Shown: positions 7,329-13,827 of the stretch, in pieces | How positions within the stretch are numbered: the stretch's first letter is position 1 | Layout: each line of letters starts with the position of its first letter | NCBI GenBank assembly: GCA_964579725.1 | Contig: CAZOHG010000063.1 | Coordinates: 1-18,696 of the forward strand | Direction of reading: 5' to 3' | Length of the DNA: 18,696 nt | Source: CAZOHG01 sp964579725 | GTDB taxonomy: Bacteria; Zhuqueibacterota; JdFR-76; BMS3Abin05 | Translations under genes and position numbers: made by a program | The notes under the pieces: generated by a model | What the model was told of the DNA's origin: nothing | The model's input: only the letters and a program-made list of their open reading frames with translations | Database searches by the model: none

Positions 7329-7937
7329 ATGCATTTTATTGAGCTTCCCCGGCCCCTGATTTTGGCTTCTCAATCGCCCCGGCGGGCGCAATTGCTGCGC
7401 CAGGTGGGGTTTGAGTTCGACGTGGTTCCTGCGGATATTAACGAAACTTCCGATGGCAATGTGGCGCCGCAGGAATTGGCTGTGAGGCTTGCCGTGCAGA
7501 AAGCTCAGGCGGTAGCGTCCCGTATCTCTAACGGTTTTGTGGTGGGAGCCGACACGATTGTTACGCTGGACGGGACAGTTTTGGGCAAGCCCCAAACCCG
7601 GGAAGAAGCTCACACCATGCTACAATTCCTGAGCGGACGTACGCACCGCGTGTTTACGGGATTCGCCATCGTGGTGCGTCCGGAGGGGTACGTCCTTCGC
7701 GATTGGGAGCAAACCGCCGTTACCTTCCGGCCACTTGACGACTGGGAGATCGAGCGCTACATTGAGATCGACCACCCCTTTGACAAGGCGGGCGCATACG
7801 GCATTCAGGACACGAGCGCACTTTTTGTGGAATCCATTGAGGGTTGTTATTATAATGTAGTGGGTTTCCCGCTTACACGATTTTATGTTCAATTGCGAAA
7901 ATTAATTGAAAATATGAAGAAAGACAATCCCTTATGA
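7329..7937 (+). CDS. maf: Maf-family nucleoside triphosphate pyrophosphatase
   Basis: Predicted house-cleaning enzyme that hydrolyses dTTP/UTP or modified nucleotides to monophosphates. ASQSPRRAQLL (13-23) is the phosphate-binding start motif. GADTIV (73-78) carries the catalytic Asp. GKPQTREEA and SGRTHRVFTG (~102-111) follow, then DKAGAYGIQ (152-160) and EGCYYNVVGFP (171-181). This set fits the YhdE-like dTTPase/UTPase branch rather than the m7GTPase branch, though I cannot test that. The length of 202 aa is normal. ATG start at 7329 has only a weak upstream purine stretch. The TGA stop overlaps the ATG of the next gene by 4 bp (ATGA), so maf and the rodZ-like gene are translationally coupled. 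Confidence 0.93.
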   Translation: MHFIELPRPLILASQSPRRAQLLRQVGFEFDVVPADINETSDGNVAPQELAVRLAVQKAQAVASRISNGFVVGADTIVTLDGTVLGKPQTREEAHTMLQFLSGRTHRVFTGFAIVVRPEGYVLRDWEQTAVTFRPLDDWEIERYIEIDHPFDKAGAYGIQDTSALFVESIEGCYYNVVGFPLTRFYVQLRKLIENMKKDNPL

Positions 7938-8932
7938 TAACGCCAAGAGATTTGGGAAATCGCCTTAAAAAAGCTCGACGTGCTAAAAAATGGCGTACAC
8001 GCGATCTGCACCGCTTGACGAAAATCAATGAAGATTATATTAAAGATTTTGAAGACGGAAAATTCAATCTGCTGCCCAAACCGTACATTCGAGCCTTTTT
8101 GCGCACAATTGCCACCACTCTGGGACTTGACCCCGAAGAAATCCTGGAAGAATTTGAGGAAGTCTTGAATCCCCCGGAAGTTTTTGAGAAAGCTCCGGCC
8201 GAGAAAAAAGTGACTTCCCCCAAACGAGTGAAATCAGACGCTCAAGAAAAAATTCTACCCGAAGCCCAAAAAGGCGGTAAATCTGCAAAAGAAAATGGAA
8301 AAACAGGTGCCTTGGAACCCGAGAGGGCCAAAGAAACAAAATCGGAATCTTCCCCAAAAAAGTCTACGGCCAAAGAAGGGACACCTGCTCTCTTTCCGAA
8401 AAGGACCCACAAAACAGAGGTCATTCTTTCGTCTCTTGTGGTGTTGATCCTGTTGGCGGTGGGCTACGTGTACTGGAAATACGCGCGGCACTATTTTGTT
8501 TCCGAAAAAAAGCCCGTTAAACAAATTACGGTGTTCGAAGCCCGGAAAGAAATTTTAGCAAAAGAAGACCGGAAAAATCCTCCAACCCGGCCAAAACCGG
8601 CTAAAACCACGGCGCCCAAGCCAAAAACACAGGTGTCCTCCAAAGTCACGCTCGCACTTCGAGCCGTGGACACCACCTGGGTGCGATTGATTCGCGACAC
8701 ACGTGACACGTCGGAATTTCTGTTTTTGCCCGGCAATCGGCGTACATTTAAGGGGGATTCTTTGTTGCAGCTCAAAATGGGCCGTGCAGACGGTTTGCTG
8801 TTGTGGGTGAACGGTGATTCTGTTGGCACCCTGGGTCGAGCCGCACAGGTGGTGAGCAAGTTGGTCATTGACCGAAAAGGGATTCGGGTTAAAAAATTAC
8901 GGGGGCCCAGGCGGGTTCCGAAACCGGAGTAA
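7934..8932 (+). CDS. rodZ: RodZ-like membrane protein: XRE-type helix-turn-helix, one TM helix, C-terminal DUF4115-like domain
   Basis: Residues 1-75 form the HTH domain of RodZ (LGNRLKKARRAKKWRTRDL, then YIKDFEDGKF and PYIRAFLRTIATTLGLD), which in RodZ binds MreB. Residues ~76-160 are a Lys/Glu/Pro-rich linker. One transmembrane helix spans ~163-181 (VILSSLVVLILLAVGYVYW). After a basic, Pro-rich periplasmic stretch, ~238-315 resembles the beta-rich DUF4115 domain (ALRAVDTTWVRLI, then GNRRTFKGDSLLQLKMG). The topology (N-terminus in, C-terminus out) and 332-aa length match RodZ, a cell-shape factor for rod morphology. The 4-bp overlap with maf mirrors the link between maf and the mreBCD/shape locus in many bacteria, although no mre genes are in this window. 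Last gene of its operon. Confidence 0.85.
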   Translation: MITPRDLGNRLKKARRAKKWRTRDLHRLTKINEDYIKDFEDGKFNLLPKPYIRAFLRTIATTLGLDPEEILEEFEEVLNPPEVFEKAPAEKKVTSPKRVKSDAQEKILPEAQKGGKSAKENGKTGALEPERAKETKSESSPKKSTAKEGTPALFPKRTHKTEVILSSLVVLILLAVGYVYWKYARHYFVSEKKPVKQITVFEARKEILAKEDRKNPPTRPKPAKTTAPKPKTQVSSKVTLALRAVDTTWVRLIRDTRDTSEFLFLPGNRRTFKGDSLLQLKMGRADGLLLWVNGDSVGTLGRAAQVVSKLVIDRKGIRVKKLRGPRRVPKPE

Positions 8933-9245
8933 GTGGAAAAGCCGTTGCGTGTAGAATTGAGGTCGAAGAAACCTCCCCTTTGTGTCTCGGCCGTTTGTTC
9001 TTAGTTTTGGAAGGGGGATTTTGCGGAAAACGTCAAAATCACGTAGTCACCCTTCGTTTTTCCCTCCAAAAGAGCTTGTCTCAAAATCTCCCTCAAATCG
9101 CGGAGGGCTCTTTTTGAATCCACCCATAAATTTGAAAATTTTGTGGCAAAACGGTCAAGAATTTTGCTAAATTCACGATAAAAAATAAAAGAGGGAAAGT
9201 CTATTTCGGGGGCAACGAGAAAAAAATGAGTGAGAAAAAATAACC
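8933..9245. other. Intergenic region between the rodZ-like gene and the phosphoesterase gene (313 bp)
   Basis: I see no credible gene here. The 62-codon frame at 8982-9170 has no ribosome site, runs through the terminator hairpin and shows no protein-like pattern. The region holds the terminator at 9068-9115. It also has an A/T-rich stretch with a TAAATT (9168-9173) that could be a -10 for the downstream gene, but no good -35 lies in front of it. Confidence 0.6.
9068..9115 (+). terminator. Probable terminator of the six-gene PDZ-to-rodZ operon
   Basis: AAAAGAGC (9068-9075) pairs with GCTCTTTT (9107-9114). Inside it CCCTC (9090-9094) pairs with GAGGG (9103-9107), and a TTTTT run at 9111-9115 follows. 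The two stems share one G, so the hairpin is bulged. It lies 135 bp after the rodZ-like stop. Confidence 0.6.
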
Positions 9246-10217
9246 ATGAAAATTGTCCATCTCTCAGATCTACATATTAGCGTCCAAAATTTACCGCAGA
9301 ATTTGCTTTACACGGAACGGCTTCTTGCCTACGGCCTGGAAAAGGGTGCGGAACATTTTGTTTTTACAGGAGATATTTCTCACGGGGGCGAAGCGGAGGA
9401 TTATCTGGCATTTCGCAGCCTTTTGGCGCGCTACGGCCTGCTGAACAGCGCAAAAACCACGCTGGTCATTGGCAATCACGATATTTACGGCGGCGTTCAT
9501 CTTGCAAAAGAAATTCAATATTTCCCGAAAAAATGCCGGAATACCAACGTGGCCGAAAGGATTCGCACTTTCAAAGGCTATTTTGGGGAGACTTTTGAAA
9601 CAGCCCGCTTTCCGGTTCAGGAAGACCCCATGCTTTTTGTGAAACGGGTTGGACGTCTCATTTTTCTCGGAATGAATTCAACAGGACGCTATTCTCTGGT
9701 TCGTAACCCGTTTGCTGCGGCCGGGCAGGTGACGCCGGAACAATTGGCGGGATTTCGGAAAATTTTAAAGGATCCAGAATACCGAGACGGCGTGAAAATT
9801 GCCCTCATTCACCACCATTTTTGTCTCCCGTATAAAAAACACAAAAACATCGGGCCGCGGATTGCCAAATATTTCGAGGAGCAAGGCAATAAATTGCACG
9901 GACAGCGCCGTCTCATGCGGCTGTTCCGTAAGTACCACGTGGATTTAACCCTGCACGGGCACGTCCACTACTCGCGCGAATATGAACGCGGGCGATTGCG
10001 ATTTTTGGGCGGGGGCGGAGCCATTGACAAGAATCCGCCCGGTGAGTTGAAAATCAATTTCGTGGATGTTCGAGAGAGAGAAATCGACATTGTGGTGGAA
10101 ACCATTCCGGCTTCGCCCGAAAAGCCTTCTGTGCCTTTTGAGCGGAAAACTTTCGTTTTGGAGGAAACCCCTTCCGTCCACGCGGAGCCTCGACTCGGTT
10201 TTTTTAGTCTTCGTTGA
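9246..10217 (+). CDS. Calcineurin-like metallophosphoesterase
   Basis: Cytoplasmic binuclear-metal phosphoesterase. The metal-ligand series is complete: DLH (8-10), GDISHGG (42-48), GNHD (76-79), IHHH (188-191) and HGHVH (237-241), followed by the terminal GGGGA strand. The 323-aa length and order resemble the Icc/CpdA group (cyclic-nucleotide phosphodiesterases), but those motifs are shared by many substrates, including phospholipids such as UDP-diacylglucosamine. I therefore give no symbol. ATG start at 9246 is preceded by a purine-rich stretch with weak ribosome-site character (GAGTGAG at 9227-9233). It is a stand-alone gene whose stop lies only 23 bp from the convergent glycosidase stop; no strong terminator is visible between them. 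Confidence 0.88.
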   Translation: MKIVHLSDLHISVQNLPQNLLYTERLLAYGLEKGAEHFVFTGDISHGGEAEDYLAFRSLLARYGLLNSAKTTLVIGNHDIYGGVHLAKEIQYFPKKCRNTNVAERIRTFKGYFGETFETARFPVQEDPMLFVKRVGRLIFLGMNSTGRYSLVRNPFAAAGQVTPEQLAGFRKILKDPEYRDGVKIALIHHHFCLPYKKHKNIGPRIAKYFEEQGNKLHGQRRLMRLFRKYHVDLTLHGHVHYSREYERGRLRFLGGGGAIDKNPPGELKINFVDVREREIDIVVETIPASPEKPSVPFERKTFVLEETPSVHAEPRLGFFSLR

Positions 10218-10240
10218 AAATGACGAGCCCCCGCCGCGTT

Positions 10241-12454
10241 TCATTCGATTGGCGGTCTGTTCGCTGCCGTCGCTTCGATTTTTTCAAGGCGTGCCTTGCT
10301 TCCCTTTCCTTTAATTTGAAAAACGTCCCCGGCAATGTGAAGGTTTTCCAACACAAAGTACTTGAGGCCGAAATCAAATGGCCTGAGTGTAACGGTACGT
10401 GAGTCGTCCACCTGAACCCCTACCACGTATTTAATGATTAAATCCAAAAGCCAGGAATGCTGGTAGTCGTCAATGCCGCGGTAAACCGAGGGCGTGCCGG
10501 TAAAGGGATTGTAGTGTTCGAAGCAATTGGGGCGATTGACGTCCTGATCGAAAAACAGCAATCGGACGAATTTCCGAATGAAGTCAACGGCAGCTTTTTC
10601 AAGTTCCGGGTCATGAAAACGCAAGGCGGTTTGTGCCAGGACCTCTGCAATGTGGCTGTTTGTCATGGGCCAAACCCGCCCGTTCCAGGGACAGTTGTGC
10701 CTCTTGTCCTTCCATTCGGCTTCGGGGTTGAAAAGGGGGTCGTCCACGCTGGTGGAAGGCACCGGCCAGGGCGTCCAAAATTCCTCGGGATTGAGCAGGT
10801 GTTTTTTTAGGCCGGGCAGGTAGGATTCGTCCACAATGTCCGTCAGGTACGGGTAAAAACAAACGGCCGCTTTCACCCCCGTAGGCTTCATGGTTTGGGG
10901 ATTCACGTCGAAAAACATCTCCAGGGAAGCGTCCCACATGAGTGCACGGACGGCTTCCTTGATTTTTTCCGCACCGGCCTGCCAGTCTTTTGCTTCGTCT
11001 GAAAGCCCCAATTCTGTGGCCATTTGGCTTAAATACTTTTTGAGCTGGTACATGTAAACCGTAGCGTCCACTCCCTTCAGGCGAATGTTGTTGCTCCAAT
11101 CGTAGGTGTCGGCCTTGGGGTCGACGGCCAAATAGCGGCTCATAAATTCCTGCCCGGTTTCGAACTGGTCGAGTACATCGTAAAGGCCTGAGTCTTCTTG
11201 ATCTCGATTCAGGTCGAAATAATCGGCGTAGCGGGAAAGAGCAACGTACGCCCGCTCTAAAAACTGGCGGTCGGGATGGATTTTCAGTACTTCCCAACTG
11301 CTCCACCCCCAATTGGCGTGGTAAAAACCGCTGGTCTGTTTTCCGTTGGGGTAGATGTGACCGCTAAAAGAACCGTCGTCATTTTGGTGGTAGATAAAAT
11401 TAAGCAGCGAGCCCTGAGCCACATCCGGGCGAGGAAGCCAGCGCGTTTCGAGCATGTGGCACTGGGCGCTGTACGTAATGGGAACGCGAAAGTAGGTTGG
11501 TCCCTCGCAAACGGCGGGGAATGGGTAATTTTCGTCCCCGCCCTGAAGCATAAACAGGCGAAGTCCGTACCAGCGATACCAATAGGTGCGTGTAAAATAG
11601 GGGTCGGAACTTTCAAAATAGGGCACGCTCTCGAAAAACCGCTCCCAATTTTCTCGACTTCTACCGATGGGGTTCTTGCTTTTCAGTGTTTTTTGGAGAT
11701 GGGCTGCGGTCTCTTCGTCGGTTTCGGTGAGGGTGGCTGCAAAAAAGAGGGTTTCCTTGGCTCCGGGATTCACCCGGATTTTTCGGTGCAAAGCCATGTA
11801 AATGAGCCCGGATTGGTTAATGCCGGACAGGTGAATGGTGTTGGGAAGAGCGGCTTCTCGGAATTTTTCAAAAAACGGCGTCAATTTCCATACCGGTTGG
11901 TTGGCCGTCCGCTCCGAAAACTGGATGGCGTAAGAATCGGGCCCAAGGGAAAGTCCCATGGCCGCGTGAATGCTGTGCAAGGGCAGGTCGCGGAGGCGGA
12001 TAAATTTGGTGAAACGGATGGTGGATTCAATGATGTCGGCGTTGTCCACGAAAAGCTTTCCCTTGTAGGGGTCGCTTTCTTGGGCCGTCCAGAGAATAAG
12101 GTGCAGGGTTTGTGGTTTCTCTCCGGCATTCTCAAAGGTAAACTGTGAGACGAGAGAATCCTCGGGCAAAACGGCTTTCTCTTCTGTTAGACGCAATTTT
12201 CTGGGCAAGTGGTAAACCTGTTTTAAACGAGCGGGATTCCAATCCCGCTTTAAGAACTTGGGCCGAAGTTCACGTCCCTTTTCATCTAAGATCGTGACGG
12301 TGAAAACTGGCTCAAAATCGAAATTGAAATAGCTGGCTTTGTCCCAAAAACCGAGTTTGTCCAACCAGACGGGAAACGGGGGCGTCCAAACCACGCGATT
12401 CCCACCGCCAAGAAAATGCTTGTCGGCACGGGAGAGAAGAGAGAGGATATTCAT
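10241..12454 (-). CDS. Cytoplasmic six-hairpin glycoside hydrolase, GH63/MGH1-like
   Basis: There is no signal peptide, so it acts in the cytoplasm. Residues ~1-245 form an N-terminal beta-sandwich-like region. Residues ~275-680 look like an (alpha/alpha)6 barrel. Residues ~680-730 are a small beta tail. Typical GH63/mannosylglycerate-hydrolase-like landmarks are DQEDSGLYDVLDQFETGQEF (417-436), WNGRVWPMTN (590-599) and CFEHYNPFTG (644-653). E646 sits where the family's base Glu is expected. The acid residue in the 417-445 segment is not certain, as the usual D-N-S-P-R run is altered. An excellent ribosome site (AGGAGG, spacing 7) precedes ATG 12454. It lies downstream of two sugar-permease genes on the same strand, so it probably cleaves the imported glycoside. 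Which sugar is unknown; an alpha-glucoside, alpha-mannoside or glycosylglycerate are candidates by family. Confidence 0.8.
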   Translation of the reverse strand: MNILSLLSRADKHFLGGGNRVVWTPPFPVWLDKLGFWDKASYFNFDFEPVFTVTILDEKGRELRPKFLKRDWNPARLKQVYHLPRKLRLTEEKAVLPEDSLVSQFTFENAGEKPQTLHLILWTAQESDPYKGKLFVDNADIIESTIRFTKFIRLRDLPLHSIHAAMGLSLGPDSYAIQFSERTANQPVWKLTPFFEKFREAALPNTIHLSGINQSGLIYMALHRKIRVNPGAKETLFFAATLTETDEETAAHLQKTLKSKNPIGRSRENWERFFESVPYFESSDPYFTRTYWYRWYGLRLFMLQGGDENYPFPAVCEGPTYFRVPITYSAQCHMLETRWLPRPDVAQGSLLNFIYHQNDDGSFSGHIYPNGKQTSGFYHANWGWSSWEVLKIHPDRQFLERAYVALSRYADYFDLNRDQEDSGLYDVLDQFETGQEFMSRYLAVDPKADTYDWSNNIRLKGVDATVYMYQLKKYLSQMATELGLSDEAKDWQAGAEKIKEAVRALMWDASLEMFFDVNPQTMKPTGVKAAVCFYPYLTDIVDESYLPGLKKHLLNPEEFWTPWPVPSTSVDDPLFNPEAEWKDKRHNCPWNGRVWPMTNSHIAEVLAQTALRFHDPELEKAAVDFIRKFVRLLFFDQDVNRPNCFEHYNPFTGTPSVYRGIDDYQHSWLLDLIIKYVVGVQVDDSRTVTLRPFDFGLKYFVLENLHIAGDVFQIKGKGSKARLEKIEATAANRPPIE

Positions 12455-12815
12455 TGGAAAGCCTCCTGTCCTTGTCAGAATTGGTAAGCAAAAGTCAATG
12501 ATTCAAAAAAGCCTCAACGAAAAAACCGAGAGTGGGCAGCGCCGCAAGTTCTTTCTTTGTACGTGCGGCTAATTCGGTGCAAAGATGTCCTCACCGACGC
12601 TTTACCCGGGTGCCTGAAATGTCCCGCAAAGCGTCACTTGACATCACAGCACCCTTCAATTGAAAGATAAAGAGATTCTTTCTATTCTGCAAGCGAAGCT
12701 TCGAAAATCCCACAAAACATTTTGTTGAAAAGCGCCCGCCGCCGGATTCTGTGAAAAATGCCCCGCGGCGTTTGCTGAGAATTTTGTTGAAATAACGGGA
12801 ATTTTTCACACATGC
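12455..12815. other. Palindrome-rich spacer between the MalG-type permease and glycosidase genes (361 bp)
   Basis: No credible gene; a 72-codon minus-strand frame here (12591-12809) lacks a ribosome site. The spacer contains a perfect 10-bp palindrome CGAAGCTTCG (12694-12703). It also has ACAAAA-CA-TTTTGT (12712-12725), an 8-bp inverted repeat GACGCTTT/AAAGCGTC (12596-12603 with 12628-12635), and two copies of TTTTGTTGAAA about 60 bp apart. Near the glycosidase start is TTGACT on the minus strand (12493-12498), a possible -35 element with a poor -10. It may hold an operator and promoter for separate control of the glycosidase. Confidence 0.5.
12596..12635. repeat. 8-bp inverted repeat with 24-nt spacer
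   Basis: GACGCTTT (12596-12603) and AAAGCGTC (12628-12635) are exact reverse complements. The spacer contains CCCGGG. It could be an RNA hairpin in the 5' or intercistronic leader, or a protein-binding site. No poly-T follows on either strand, so it does not look like a terminator. Confidence 0.45.
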
Positions 12816-13649
12816 TTACTGTTTGAGCCCGCTCAGAACAATCCCCTTCACAAAATAGCGCTGGGCAAAAAAGAAAATCACTACTATCGGAATCATGACC
12901 ACAACAGCGGCGGCCATCTGGTAAGGCCAGTTGGTGGCGTAAATGCTGTGGAAAAGGGCAATGCCAACCTCTACAGGACGCAAATTCATTTGGTTGGTAA
13001 CCACCAGCGGCCAGAGGAATTCCTTCCACATTCCCATAAATGAAAAAATCGCCAAAGTGGCCAGCGCCGGTTTGGACAGGGGGAGGATAATGTACCAATA
13101 GATTTTCCACGCGCCGGCGCCGTCAATGCGGGCGGCATCTTCCAATTCTCGGGGCAGGGTGAGGAAAAACTGACGTAGCAAAAAGATGCCCCAGACACTG
13201 TTGAGAAAAGGAATAATTAAAGCCCAGTAGGTATTGAGCCAGTGAAAAGAATCAACCAAAAGATAAGCCGGAATGAGGGTAACAATGCCGGGGATCATCA
13301 TTGTAGCCAGGTAAAGGGAAAAGATTTTGTCGCGTCCGCGATACTGCAACCGGGAGAATGAAAAAGCGGCCATCGAGGTAACAAGCAATTGTCCCGCCAC
13401 CACGGCTACACTGATGAAAGCGGTGTTGAGAAAAAAGCGGCCGAACGGTAGCATGGTCAGGGCTTCTTTGTAATTGCTCCAGAGAAAATGCTGCGGCCAG
13501 AATTTTGGTGTGGGGCTGTACACTTCTAACTCGTTCATAAACGACGTCATGACCATCCAGAGAAATGGAAGAAGCATGCTAAAGGCGAGCCCGGCCAAGA
13601 AAAAGTAGGAGAAGCTCTTTTTGACAAATTTTGGCAGTTTGAAAGACAC
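12816..13649 (-). CDS. Carbohydrate ABC transporter permease, MalG type (CUT1)
   Basis: Inner-membrane half of a sugar importer. There are six hydrophobic segments. The EAA loop that docks the ATPase is ELEDAARIDGAGAWK, followed by ILPLSKPALA, close to the family consensus. LATMMIPGIVTLIPAYLL and the C-terminal GIVLSGLKQ are also typical of MalG-type permeases. I choose GTG 13649 as start: AAGGA lies 9 bp upstream and the product (277 aa) then begins just before the first helix, as in relatives. The frame extends upstream to GTG 13742 (308 aa), but that extension has no ribosome site and no family likeness. It follows the fused binding-protein/permease gene on the same strand and should pair with its MalF half. 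No ATP-binding subunit is present in the window. Confidence 0.9.
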   Translation of the reverse strand: MSFKLPKFVKKSFSYFFLAGLAFSMLLPFLWMVMTSFMNELEVYSPTPKFWPQHFLWSNYKEALTMLPFGRFFLNTAFISVAVVAGQLLVTSMAAFSFSRLQYRGRDKIFSLYLATMMIPGIVTLIPAYLLVDSFHWLNTYWALIIPFLNSVWGIFLLRQFFLTLPRELEDAARIDGAGAWKIYWYIILPLSKPALATLAIFSFMGMWKEFLWPLVVTNQMNLRPVEVGIALFHSIYATNWPYQMAAAVVVMIPIVVIFFFAQRYFVKGIVLSGLKQ

Positions 13650-13827
13650 GTTTTTGAGTCCTTGTTCAGTCAAAACAAAAATGGTTCGATTCGGAATCCG
13701 CATGTGTTGCTTTGAAATTGTTCGAATTCCCCAATAAAACACAGAGCATGAAAGTCACTCGTCTCGTACGGGACAGGTCAGTCCCAAGCTACCCAAAACT
13801 TTGGCAGGGACTTTTTCCGGTTCTGCA

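Noticed and set aside
8982..9170. 62-codon plus-strand frame after the rodZ-like gene
   Set aside because: It crosses the terminator hairpin, has no ribosome site and shows a Ser/Pro/Lys-rich composition typical of non-coding DNA.
11276..12148. 290-codon plus-strand open frame opposite the glycosidase gene
   Set aside because: It lies fully antisense to a gene with clear family motifs and an excellent ribosome site. Its predicted product is low-information Gly/Val-rich with no motif, as expected for a codon-usage shadow.
12591..12809. 72-codon minus-strand frame in the permease-glycosidase spacer
   Set aside because: GTG start without a ribosome site, basic composition with no motif, and it runs through the inverted repeats; more likely non-coding.
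13650..13742. N-terminal 31-residue extension of the MalG-type permease (GTG 13742)
   Set aside because: No ribosome site precedes it, the residues do not look like a permease N-terminus, and GTG 13649 has AAGGA at a usable distance and gives the normal family length. Not disproved, only less likely.
13770..13785. GGGAC/GTCCC hairpin between the fusion gene and the MalG-type gene, considered as a terminator
   Set aside because: A 5-bp stem with no T run on either strand; transcription of the two permease genes as one unit is more likely.
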